DNA from: Azospirillum lipoferum 4B
Lineage (GTDB): Bacteria > Pseudomonadota > Alphaproteobacteria > Azospirillales > Azospirillaceae
Assembly (NCBI RefSeq): GCF_000283655.1
Contig: NC_016624.1
Span: 62,001-126,000 of the forward strand
Length of the DNA: 64,000 nucleotides
Direction: 5' to 3'
Positions 51,637-59,805 of the stretch are shown here, piece after piece. Position 1 is the first letter of the stretch; the number at the start of each line of letters is the position of its first letter. The translations under genes and the position numbers were made by a program. Below the pieces are notes generated by a model. It did not search any database. It was not told the DNA's origin and worked only from the letters and a program-made list of their open reading frames with translations.

Positions 51637-54594
51637 GTGGCACGACGCCAATTGCTGACGGAGGAGGAACGCCGACTGTTGTTCGGCCTGCCCACGGATC
51701 GGGACGCCTTGGCCCGCCATTACACGTTCACCCGCTCGGATTTGGACCTCATCGCCAGCCGACGCGGTAATGCCAACCGCTTGGGCTTCGCCGTGCAATT
51801 GGCGCTCTTGCGTTATCCCGGATTGCCTCTGCCCCATATCGGCGAGCCGATCGACGCCGTCGTCGGCTGGGTGGCCGAACACCTCGAGCTGCCGGTGACG
51901 GCCTTCGCCGAGTATGCGCGTCGATCACAAACGATGACCGATCACGCCCGCGACACTGTCGCCGCGCTTGGGCTGCGGTTCCCACGCGAGGCCGATTTGC
52001 CTGACTTGATCGAGGCCGCAGCGCAGGCGGCCTGGATTTCCGACCAAGGAATGTCGATCATGACCGGGACCATCGCTGCACTCCGGTCAGCGAAGATCGT
52101 CCTGCCGTCCCCGGCGGTGATCGAGCGCGCCGCCCTGGCGGGCCGTGCTCGCGCCCGAAAGCGGGCGGCGGATGCCTTGGTGGCCGATCTCACGGCCGAG
52201 CAGCGGGATAAACTCGACAAGCTGCTGGCCGTTGATCCAGCAACCGGGATCACCTCGCTGACCTGGTTGAGGACTATTCCCACGGCGCCGAAAGCGGATC
52301 ACGTTCGCGACGTGATCGACAAACTTCACGTCGTTCGCGGCATCGGAATCGATGCCGAGGCGCAGGCGCGTGTCCATGAAACCCGCTTTCGCCAGTTTGC
52401 CCGCGAGGGCATGGCCTCGCCCACCTACCTGATCGAGCGCTGTGCGCCGAACCGGCGGCGCGCGACACTGGTGGCGTTGCTGATCGACCTGGAGAACCGG
52501 CTCACCGACGCCGCGCTCGACATGGCCGACAAGCTGATCGGCGGTGCGTTCACGCGCGCGAAGAACAACAAGGAAAAGACCTGCGTCGCGAAGACGAAGG
52601 ACGTCGGCCGTCTGATGCGTCTGTTTCACCGCACCATCGAGGCGCTCAGCCTAGCCCAGGAAAGCGACGGGGACGCCTTCGCTCTCGTCAACGAGGCGGT
52701 GGGCTGGCCGCAGTTGCTGCGCGTGCGCGGCGAGGTGGCCAGCCTCGCCGAGCTCGCGGAAGAGGACCCGCTGGTCCGCGCCGCCGACCGGTACGTCACC
52801 ATCCGGAAGTTCGCCCCGGCGCTCCTCGAAGCGCTCACGTTCAAGGCTGCCCGGAGCAAGGACCCGATCCTGGCGGCGGTCGAGTTGCTCAAGGAGCTCA
52901 ACCGATCCGGCAAGCGCGACATCCCGGCGGACGCGCCGATGCTGTTCCGCAAGGAGTGGCGGCGCCTCGTCACCAAGGACGGCAAGCCCAACCGGCGGCT
53001 CTACGAGACAGCGGTGCTCGCCACCCTGCGCAACAAACTGCGCTCGGGCGACGTGTGGGTGGAGCGGTCGTCCAACTACCGCCGCTTCGACAGCTATCTG
53101 CTGCCCGCGGCGGCGGCGGCCCCGATCTCAGCGGATTTGACGCTGCCCGCGACGGCCGAAGAGTGGCTGGGGGCGCTGGGGCGCGACCTCGACGAACAGC
53201 TGAAGCGTTTTGCCCAGCGCCTGCGCGACGGCCAGCTCGAGGGCGTCGAATTGCGCGATGAGCGGCTGCACATCGCGGCGCTGAAGGCGACCGCGCCGCC
53301 AGAAGCGGACGTTCTCGCCGACCGGCTCGACGCCCTTCTGCCGCGCGTGCGCATCACCGAACTGCTGCACGAGGTCAACCGCGCGACCGGCTTCGCGGCG
53401 GCGTTCACCAACCTGCGCACCGGTGAATCCTGCGACAACGAGAACGCGCTGCTCGCCGTCATCCTAGCCGACGGCACCAACCTGGGCCTGACACGCATGG
53501 CGGAGGCCAGCCAGGGCGTGACCCGCGACCAGCTCATCTGGACCGCCGACGCCTGCATCCGGCCTGAAACCTACCAGTCGGCCCTGGCCCGGATCATCGA
53601 CGCTCACCATCGGCTGCCCATGGCCGCCGTCTGGGGTGGCGGAACGACGTCCTCATCGGACGGCCAGTTCTTCCGTTCCGGCAAGCGCGGCAACGTCGCC
53701 GGCGAGGTGAACGCCCGGTATGGCGGCAGTCCCGGCTTCAGCTTCTACACCCACGTCTCGGACCAGCACGGTCCGTACCATGTCCGGGTCATCTCGGCGG
53801 CGGCCCACGAGGCCCCCTACGTTCTGGACGGCCTGCTGCACCATGGGACCGGCTTGAAGCTCGACACCCACTACGTCGATACAGGCGGCACCTCGGATCA
53901 CGTGTTCATTTTGGCCGCCATGCTCGGCTTCCGCTTCTGTCCTCGCCTGCGCGATTTTCCCGAACGTCGGCTGGCCAGCATCGAGCCGTCGAGCTGTTAT
54001 CCGGACCTCCAGCCACTGCTGGGCCGGCGGGTCAAGGTGGACGTCATCCGTGAGCATTGGAACGACGTGGTGCGCCTGGTCGCGTCGCTGAAGGCCGGCA
54101 CCGTGGCGCCCTCGACCATGTTGAAGAAGCTGGCCGCCTACGAGCGACAAAACCAGCTTGATCTGGCGCTCCAGGAACTGGGCCGCATCGAGCGCACACT
54201 CTTCATGATCCGCTGGTTGGAAACACCCGAGCTCAGACGGAGCTGTCACATCGGGTTGAACAAAGGGGAGCAGCGTCACGCTCTGGCCCAGGCGATCTGC
54301 ACGTTCAAACAGGGCCGGATCGCCGACCGCGGGTCCCAAGCGCAGCAGTATCGCGCCTCGGGGCTGAACCTGCTCATCGCCGCGATCGTCTATTGGAACT
54401 CGACCTACATGGCCGACGCGGTTGGTCATCTGCGCGCCGTCGGCGGGACCGTACCCGACGACCTGCTCGTCCACACCTCACCGGTCGGCTGGGAGCACAT
54501 CGGTCTGTCCGGCGATTTCCTGTGGGGCCGCGCCGCGGCCGTGCCCATCGGCAGGCGACCGCTTAACCTGCGACGGGACCGCCATGCCGCCTGA
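51637..54594 (+). CDS. tnpA: Tn3-family transposase
   Basis: The 985-residue DDE transposase is close to the normal Tn3 TnpA length (about 1000). It begins at a GTG (MARRQLLTEEERRLLFGLP) typical of the family. The N-terminal DNA-binding region spans about 1-280. The catalytic C-terminal half includes AVWGGGTTSSSDGQFF, YGGSPGFSFYTHVSDQ and HHGTGLKLDTHYVDTGGTSDHVF, with the final ASGLNLLIAAIVYWNSTYMADAV. No frameshift or stop is seen, so it is probably functional. Its stop lies 63 bases from the right end of the transposon. Confidence 0.96.
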   Translation: MARRQLLTEEERRLLFGLPTDRDALARHYTFTRSDLDLIASRRGNANRLGFAVQLALLRYPGLPLPHIGEPIDAVVGWVAEHLELPVTAFAEYARRSQTMTDHARDTVAALGLRFPREADLPDLIEAAAQAAWISDQGMSIMTGTIAALRSAKIVLPSPAVIERAALAGRARARKRAADALVADLTAEQRDKLDKLLAVDPATGITSLTWLRTIPTAPKADHVRDVIDKLHVVRGIGIDAEAQARVHETRFRQFAREGMASPTYLIERCAPNRRRATLVALLIDLENRLTDAALDMADKLIGGAFTRAKNNKEKTCVAKTKDVGRLMRLFHRTIEALSLAQESDGDAFALVNEAVGWPQLLRVRGEVASLAELAEEDPLVRAADRYVTIRKFAPALLEALTFKAARSKDPILAAVELLKELNRSGKRDIPADAPMLFRKEWRRLVTKDGKPNRRLYETAVLATLRNKLRSGDVWVERSSNYRRFDSYLLPAAAAAPISADLTLPATAEEWLGALGRDLDEQLKRFAQRLRDGQLEGVELRDERLHIAALKATAPPEADVLADRLDALLPRVRITELLHEVNRATGFAAAFTNLRTGESCDNENALLAVILADGTNLGLTRMAEASQGVTRDQLIWTADACIRPETYQSALARIIDAHHRLPMAAVWGGGTTSSSDGQFFRSGKRGNVAGEVNARYGGSPGFSFYTHVSDQHGPYHVRVISAAAHEAPYVLDGLLHHGTGLKLDTHYVDTGGTSDHVFILAAMLGFRFCPRLRDFPERRLASIEPSSCYPDLQPLLGRRVKVDVIREHWNDVVRLVASLKAGTVAPSTMLKKLAAYERQNQLDLALQELGRIERTLFMIRWLETPELRRSCHIGLNKGEQRHALAQAICTFKQGRIADRGSQAQQYRASGLNLLIAAIVYWNSTYMADAVGHLRAVGGTVPDDLLVHTSPVGWEHIGLSGDFLWGRAAAVPIGRRPLNLRRDRHAA

Positions 54595-55563
54595 AAGCCA
54601 AGTTCCCGGTCCGTTCGACCTTAGCGTTGTCTGCCGAACAAATGTCGCGATGCCCTCTTCCACGCAAAGTGCGGGAGAACCACAGATCCGGGGAAAGTTC
54701 ACCCAGGCATCGAGCCCGGTTTCGGGGATCGCCCGCGCGGACCTCAACGCTGGGCACGTCCAAACAATACGCCCATCACTGGAGCCGCAGATCGGTAAAT
54801 CGTTCGGTTTGTCCTTCACTACCCACTCCAGACGTTGCAGATGACCGGAGAGTTCGGCCATCCCGGGCACCTCCGCCGCCGCGGCTCGTTCGACGGCAAA
54901 AACGAATTCGATGGGCTCCGGATACCACGGTGACAGCTTGACGGCTTTCATCTTCGACCCGCCGGCCCAGTCAACCGCCGCATGGAGCATTTCGGTGATC
55001 GCGCCGGCTTCGGGCCAAAGTTCGCCGCTCGCATGCAGCAACATCAACACGTTCACATTCACCGTGCAGTCGACCGGGTTGGGGAACGCGCCAGGGTCGA
55101 GCCACGTCAGTAATGCTCCAATCCGATGCCACGGCTGCGACCTCTCATTCCGGTAGAGCAGCCGAAATGGCAAAAGTACTTCGCGGACCACACGGCACAC
55201 CTCGGTTCGGTCGATCCGACCCGCCCGCAGCAGAGCCAGATTGCAAAGCGCCGTATCGTCCGCGTCGGGTGCCAGTCGCGGCAGCATCCAGGCCGGCTGG
55301 TGGCCCGCGCGATAAAAGCCAAATCTCCCCTGGCACGATGGGTCCGCGCAGCGTTGCAGGAAATCCAGCGCCCGATTGCGCGCCGCGACGATGTCCGGCC
55401 GGCATGCCGCCGCGCGCAACCGATCCAAAACCAGCGCCGTCGCGAAAACATTGCGATCGTTGACCGCACCCGATGAGAGTCGGACGTGCGACAGGAAGGA
55501 ACCGTCGTCCTGCTGTGCCGCTAAGACCGCCCGCCAATCTCCCGGCTGCCTCAATTCATCCAC
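54478..55563 (-). CDS. Terpene/squalene cyclase-like protein, 3' end replaced by Tn3
   Basis: From GTG 55563, which overlaps the upstream stop by 13 bases, 361 residues are readable. Only about the first 302 are native; after SPALCVE the frame enters the transposon end at 54657. Helical alpha-barrel features are visible: a QW-like start AAQQDDGSFLSH (residues 15-26) and the DxDD-T-A motif DADDTA at 100-105, which in class II terpene cyclases supplies the catalytic acid. Later helices are Trp-rich (WYPEPIEFVFAVERAA). The protein is shorter than known class II diterpene cyclases, so activity is uncertain; it could be an uncharacterised prenyltransferase-fold protein. It is the last gene of the toxin-like operon. 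Confidence 0.6.
   Translation of the reverse strand: MDELRQPGDWRAVLAAQQDDGSFLSHVRLSSGAVNDRNVFATALVLDRLRAAACRPDIVAARNRALDFLQRCADPSCQGRFGFYRAGHQPAWMLPRLAPDADDTALCNLALLRAGRIDRTEVCRVVREVLLPFRLLYRNERSQPWHRIGALLTWLDPGAFPNPVDCTVNVNVLMLLHASGELWPEAGAITEMLHAAVDWAGGSKMKAVKLSPWYPEPIEFVFAVERAAAAEVPGMAELSGHLQRLEWVVKDKPNDLPICGSSDGRIVWTCPALRSARAIPETGLDAWVNFPRICGSPALCVEEGIATFVRQTTLRSNGPGTWLSGGMAVPSQVKRSPADGHGRGAAPQEIAGQTDVLPADR
54602..54657 (-). repeat. Right terminal inverted repeat of Tn3
   Basis: The intact 56-base copy of the transposon terminus; it matches the left end with one mismatch once the IS5-type element is removed. It is read through by the truncated cyclase-like gene on the minus strand. Confidence 0.9.
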
Positions 55564-56510
55564 GGCGCGGCAACCCCAACGGTGAGCAGCGGGCGAGCCA
55601 AACCTGGCCCGACGGTAAGACCAATCATCCCATGATGGACAATGCCGGGCGAGGCGAGCGGCAGGATACGCATCAGGCGGGCATGCTCCGGCAAACGATC
55701 GCCGATCCAATCTGCACAGCCACGATCGTCGCCGAACAGCTTCCGCGCCACCAGGTAAAGCGTGAATGTCACCTCCGTTCGACCTGCGCTCACGGCGTAG
55801 CTAAAGCCAATGTCCCGCGCTGGCAACCGCGCACGGGGTGCGAAGGGTGTCATGCCGTCGATCGCCGACAGAATGCCGCCGGCCATCTCTGAAAGCCCAG
55901 CTGGCAACAACGCCATCGAGACACCGGTTCGGAGCAGATCGCGGCTCGCGAGATAGATCTCGAAGCGATTGGAATCGGCATCGAGGCCGATCATGTTGAC
56001 CCTTGGTGTCGGTCCGGGCAGCCGCGGCGGCTTGCCCAGAACCTCGGTCGTCCATGCTTCGGCCGCCGGCGCGGCTTCGGCGGGCACCTCGGCATAAACC
56101 TTGAACCGGTCGCAGGCGTCATGGTGGCGGACACCGAGCCACGCGCCGTACGTCAGGCCACCAAGGCGTTGCAGGGCCGCGATGCGGTCGAGAACATCGC
56201 CGCGCGGCGGCTGCACCCCTTGCCTGGTCAAGAAGCCGAGTATGTCCGACAGGCGCCGCTCCGGCTGCTCGCCCGGCGGACCGTATTCCACGGTGTAGCG
56301 CAGACCGCTCGCACCTTCGGCGAAGCAGAACTCGAACGGCGCGCCGGTGGCGGTCAGGCGGCTTGCCGCGGAGGTACCGGCTTCCGTCACGCCGATCGTC
56401 TTGAGGACGTGCCCGGCGCGCGCGCCGAGATCTCCCCAACTCGCGAGGTATTGTTGGACAGCAGCGGGTAAAGCCGGAGAACGTTTTGTGACGCTCCCCG
56501 GCGCTACCAT
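55551..56510 (-). CDS. ABBA-type aromatic prenyltransferase-like protein
   Basis: The 319-residue soluble protein shows five spaced two-strand units, each beta-rich: residues 59-77 (FEFCF...RYTVEYG), 124-143 (WLGVRHH...RFKVYAEVP), 171-189 (VNMIGLD...RFEIYLAS), 237-256 (FSYAVSA...FTLYLVAR) and 292-314. Five alpha-beta-beta-alpha repeats, with K-x-Y or R-F-x-x-Y strands shielding a diphosphate, are the hallmark of the ABBA (PT-barrel) fold found in dimethylallyl-tryptophan synthases and related enzymes. That assignment is by pattern only. Its start shares bases with the stop of the 750-residue gene (TAATG) and its stop overlaps the cyclase-like start, so all three are coupled. The substrate is unknown. 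Confidence 0.6.
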   Translation of the reverse strand: MVAPGSVTKRSPALPAAVQQYLASWGDLGARAGHVLKTIGVTEAGTSAASRLTATGAPFEFCFAEGASGLRYTVEYGPPGEQPERRLSDILGFLTRQGVQPPRGDVLDRIAALQRLGGLTYGAWLGVRHHDACDRFKVYAEVPAEAAPAAEAWTTEVLGKPPRLPGPTPRVNMIGLDADSNRFEIYLASRDLLRTGVSMALLPAGLSEMAGGILSAIDGMTPFAPRARLPARDIGFSYAVSAGRTEVTFTLYLVARKLFGDDRGCADWIGDRLPEHARLMRILPLASPGIVHHGMIGLTVGPGLARPLLTVGVAAPWMN

Positions 56511-58762
56511 TATCGGCTCGCCAGCATTCGGGCACGATCGGACGCCTCGGCCCGTCCGGACTGCAGGACCTGCGCCAGTTTGTCCGCCGCGGTCAGTGCC
56601 GCCTGAGGCGGTTTACCGAACAAGGTCAGTTGTCCGGTCGCGCTGAGGTCTGTCTCGGCGATTTTCGCTGGCGCGGGCTGATCCTTGATCCAATACTCGG
56701 CGGTGTAATAGCAAACGGGTGTCTTGCTGGCATCGTAGTAGTAGGTGTAAAGCTGCGTCTGGCTATTGCCCTTGTGGAAGGGAATAAGGGTTTTGATGTT
56801 GGATATGTTGCCTTTGTCATCTTTGGTGTAAAGCTTAACGATCACCTGGGTGTACGGACCGGCCTCCCATTCGACCTGTGACGGGTCGACGATCACCGAG
56901 AACAGAGGCTTTTTCGGGTCCAGTACGAACATAGTCAACGAAGTCTGCGCAGGCTGCAGCGAATACGGTTGGTTATCGAAGATGTACGTCCCTTCAAAAC
57001 TGACGATCTGTCCGTTCTGATTGGCCGGGGCAAGGAAGGTCCACATTTCCGGCGATCGGGAGAACTCCGTAATGTTCCAGCTATACTGCTCATTGGTGTT
57101 ATTGACGCTGTCCGTATAGGTCGCCGAGATCGACGCCATTTGGAACGTCTGGTCCTTTGGCGCGAGCGGGAAGAGAGTGATGGTCCGATTCTGGAACGGT
57201 GAATTTAGGTGCACCACCGGCGCCGTGGCCGCCCCTTCCTGTTTCGGTGCGGCAAGCTTCGTCGTCTGCCAATCGACAATGACCTGCGCGCCGGAGGTCA
57301 AGACGTAAGTAAGCTTGTAACTGCACGGGTTGGCGAACGGCTCATGTGTTTGGCTTTTGAACACATGCGACTTGTTGGTAGCGTCGAGTTTCGCTTGCTG
57401 GAACTGCAACGGCGCGCCGGTCGCCTGATTCACGAAGAACAGGTCGATCAGCATATAGTCCACGCTAATGGTGTCGAAATTCTTCGCGTTCTTGAATGCC
57501 ACGTTTTCCGCGACGAATTCAATATAGAGGATTTTCAGATCGTTAGCAGAAATGTAGATTTCCGAGTCATCGCTCTCAATCTCTCCCGACATATAGGGCT
57601 GGGAACCGTCAGCGTAGTTGACGACATAATGGTAGCTGTACTTGCCGTCGAACACGCCGCGGTCGCTATGGCCTGGCGCGGTGAAGATCCAGCTGCTTGA
57701 GCCGCCCGGGGTGAATTCGAACGTGTTGTTAGCCGGCGGCGTCTCGGAGCCCACGGGGTAGTTGACCATAACCTGGATCGATTCCACACCGTTGGCACTC
57801 AAGTTCTGGACCGTGAAGGCCACCCTCATCGGACGGATCGATACCGAGCTGGACACCTTCTTCCATACCGCGTCGGAGAAAGACGGGATCGGAGAGCGTG
57901 GGGTGATGACCCAGGGGACAATCTGCCCTTCGGTAAAAACGTTTCGGAACGACGATACCGCGGTCATATTGAATGTCGGTGCGGTATTGCTGCCCATCAT
58001 ACGTGTCGCCGCAGCGACGGCCTGTTCGACGTCCCGTTGCAGCGTGTCATTGCCCCATTGAGTCAGTAGCTGCAGGGTACCCTGATCGAGCGGGCGTGCA
58101 CCCGGATCGATCGTTATCTTTCCGGCTTTGGACTGCTGCAGGTGCTCAGTAATCGATACCGTTTCACTCGTGACGTGGCCCCAGGTATCCCGACTCACGT
58201 CAACGGTGCGTTGATAGTCATATGCGGTCTGGGAGTCGAACTCGACGGTAACGGTGACGGGTGGAAGGCGTGTGAGAGCAGTTACATCGTATTCGATAAC
58301 GAATGTGCCAGCGGCGCTGCCGCCGGGGCCAAAGGCATTCTTGAACGCTTCGTAGGTGTCGCTATCGGGCAAATGGATGATGAACGACGCGCGGTTCGAG
58401 CCGTACATCGACGGCGTCGCGAACAACTCCAGTGCCGCCTGCTTCGCGGTGGCGAAGTGGAAGACAGCCTTGACCGACTGCCAATCGAACTGACCGATGA
58501 CGATGTCCGCTCCGAGCTTCGCCTTGACGGCTTGCAGCGCCGCTTGGCTCACCTGCAACTCGGTTTGGAACGAACAGGTGCCGGTGACTTCCTTGTCCGT
58601 CATGTATGATACGAGCGAGAATTCCGGAATGCCATTGCCATCCAGTGGAATGACCGGCTCCGGCACGATGTACCAGGTGTTGGCGTCCGTGAAATCGCGA
58701 TAGACGGTTACCACCTGCCCTTCGCCGTAGGAGATGACCTGGGTCGCTTCGATATTGATCAT
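56510..58762 (-). CDS. 750-residue beta-rich protein of unknown function
   Basis: I do not recognise this family. No signal peptide, membrane helix or catalytic motif is seen. The N-terminus (YRDFTDANTWYIVPEPVIPL) is followed by GIPEFSLVSYMTDKEVTGTCSF. From about residue 300 the chain looks like repeated immunoglobulin-like beta units with Trp/Phe-Thr-Ala-Pro turns: SSSWIFTAPGHSD, MWTFLAPANQNG, and Tyr-rich strands (YSYHYVVNYADGSQPYMSG, YTYYYDASKT, CYYTAEYWIKD). About 40 helical residues close the protein (TAADKLAQVLQSG). It is AT-richer than the housekeeping genes. It lies between the pore-former-like genes and the prenyltransferase-like gene and could be an adhesin, carrier or accessory toxin part. 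Confidence 0.75.
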   Translation of the reverse strand: MINIEATQVISYGEGQVVTVYRDFTDANTWYIVPEPVIPLDGNGIPEFSLVSYMTDKEVTGTCSFQTELQVSQAALQAVKAKLGADIVIGQFDWQSVKAVFHFATAKQAALELFATPSMYGSNRASFIIHLPDSDTYEAFKNAFGPGGSAAGTFVIEYDVTALTRLPPVTVTVEFDSQTAYDYQRTVDVSRDTWGHVTSETVSITEHLQQSKAGKITIDPGARPLDQGTLQLLTQWGNDTLQRDVEQAVAAATRMMGSNTAPTFNMTAVSSFRNVFTEGQIVPWVITPRSPIPSFSDAVWKKVSSSVSIRPMRVAFTVQNLSANGVESIQVMVNYPVGSETPPANNTFEFTPGGSSSWIFTAPGHSDRGVFDGKYSYHYVVNYADGSQPYMSGEIESDDSEIYISANDLKILYIEFVAENVAFKNAKNFDTISVDYMLIDLFFVNQATGAPLQFQQAKLDATNKSHVFKSQTHEPFANPCSYKLTYVLTSGAQVIVDWQTTKLAAPKQEGAATAPVVHLNSPFQNRTITLFPLAPKDQTFQMASISATYTDSVNNTNEQYSWNITEFSRSPEMWTFLAPANQNGQIVSFEGTYIFDNQPYSLQPAQTSLTMFVLDPKKPLFSVIVDPSQVEWEAGPYTQVIVKLYTKDDKGNISNIKTLIPFHKGNSQTQLYTYYYDASKTPVCYYTAEYWIKDQPAPAKIAETDLSATGQLTLFGKPPQAALTAADKLAQVLQSGRAEASDRARMLASR

Positions 58763-58795
58763 GGGGGTGATCCTCGCGTTGGAAGGCTGTGGCCG

Positions 58796-59707
58796 TCAGT
58801 CGCTCTCAGTCAGGGACTGAGCTACCGCGGAGAGACGCTCCCAGACGTCTCGCGCGGCCGCGAATTCCGCCTGCCGCAGGATGGGGAGAACGTCGGTGTC
58901 GGACGCGGCCGACAGGTCATTGATCGTATCGTGGATCAGCCCTTCCATCAGCGCCCAGGTGGCGCGCACGTTGGACAGGGCGATTCCGGCCTTGGCGTTG
59001 TCTGCGACGGCGTTGTCGAGCAGCTGTCGCGTCACCACATAGGGCAGGAGTTCAGGATGCGCACCCGCCGTCTCAGTGAGTTTTATCATCACGTTTGATC
59101 GGATATTGACCGAAACCATGCACGGCCCGTTTGGCACGATATCAAGGAAATCGTTGCCAAGATCGACCGTCATGGTCTTGGAGATCACTGCGCCATCGGG
59201 GATATTCTGCGCGACCAGGACGCTGGCAGTGGCCATGGCGTCATGATCGGATTGCACGAGCTTCGTCAAACTCAGCAGGCGGGCATCGACGGCCGCGACA
59301 TCGTGGTTCGCCCGATCGGCCCCGGCCTTCAGGCCGTTCAGGGCATCGATCGCACGCTGCCGCTGATCGGGAGTCGCGGCGCCGGATGACATCTCGATCT
59401 CAGTTTGAAGATTGTTCATCTGGTCGGCGACATCGTCGAAGGTCGCCGCGTAGTCGATGACGGACCGCGGAATGAACGACGTGACGTCGATGCACAGCTC
59501 GTCCATCCAATGGGTCGCATTCGTCGCGGCGGTGGCGATGGATTCTTTCACCGGCAGGAACCACTCCGGCACCGATGCCGGCAGAAGCGGAACGACGGCA
59601 TAGCGAACCGCGCCGGCGTAGACCGTTATCGTCGCCGCGCTGGAACTGGAAGATCGAAGCGCTTCCGTGGTCTTGTCTTGGTCGGGCGCGAGCATGGGTC
59701 TGAACAT
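58796..59707 (-). CDS. Alpha-pore-forming-toxin-like component, small (303 aa)
   Basis: The 303-residue helical protein is clearly paralogous to the two upstream genes. It shares P-E-W-F at 47-50 and a Trp 18 residues on (W67), then VIDY at 83-86, matching P-T-W-F, W153 and VINY of the 460-residue protein. Its SNVRATW near 240 matches SNVRALW there. Between these lies a long coiled coil. Instead of a hydrophobic hairpin it has a polar beta-like insert (MTVDLGNDFLDIVPNGPCMVSVNI). It may be the non-inserting partner of a tripartite alpha-PFT of the HBL/Nhe/AhlABC/Mak type. No signal peptide is seen. Confidence 0.65.
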   Translation of the reverse strand: MFRPMLAPDQDKTTEALRSSSSSAATITVYAGAVRYAVVPLLPASVPEWFLPVKESIATAATNATHWMDELCIDVTSFIPRSVIDYAATFDDVADQMNNLQTEIEMSSGAATPDQRQRAIDALNGLKAGADRANHDVAAVDARLLSLTKLVQSDHDAMATASVLVAQNIPDGAVISKTMTVDLGNDFLDIVPNGPCMVSVNIRSNVMIKLTETAGAHPELLPYVVTRQLLDNAVADNAKAGIALSNVRATWALMEGLIHDTINDLSAASDTDVLPILRQAEFAAARDVWERLSAVAQSLTESD

Positions 59708-59765
59708 CCGTTCTGTCGGGATTGCCCGGCGTTCGGGCGCGGCCCTTGCGATGGAATTCGAAACA

Positions 59766-59799
59766 TCCGGCGCGCCGGCCTGTCAGCCGGCGCGCCGGA
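59766..59799 (-). terminator. Hairpin between the second and third toxin-like genes
   Basis: TCCGGCGCGCCGGC pairs perfectly over 14 bp with its complement across a 6-base loop, directly after the stop of the 460-residue gene. No T-run follows, so it may partially terminate or stabilise the upstream message, lowering expression of the downstream genes. Confidence 0.6.
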
Positions 59800-59805
59800 G
59801 GCCCA

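Larger units (their letters stand above)
49987..54657. mobile_element. Tn3-family transposon with nested IS5-type element
   Basis: The termini are inverted repeats starting GAGGGCATCGCGACATTTG on both sides (49987 rightward, 54657 leftward). After removing the nested IS the repeat is 56 bp with one mismatch. Between them lie a serine resolvase, a res site and a 985-residue Tn3 transposase, with no passenger genes. The 5 bases outside each end (AATTT and TTCCA) differ, so there is no target duplication. The transposon is about 3.8 kb without the IS. It interrupts the cyclase-like gene at its right end. Confidence 0.92.

Noticed and set aside
49987-54657. Passenger genes (resistance, toxin-antitoxin) in the Tn3 transposon
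   Set aside because: Only tnpA, tnpR, res and the nested IS fit between the repeats; no other gene is visible.
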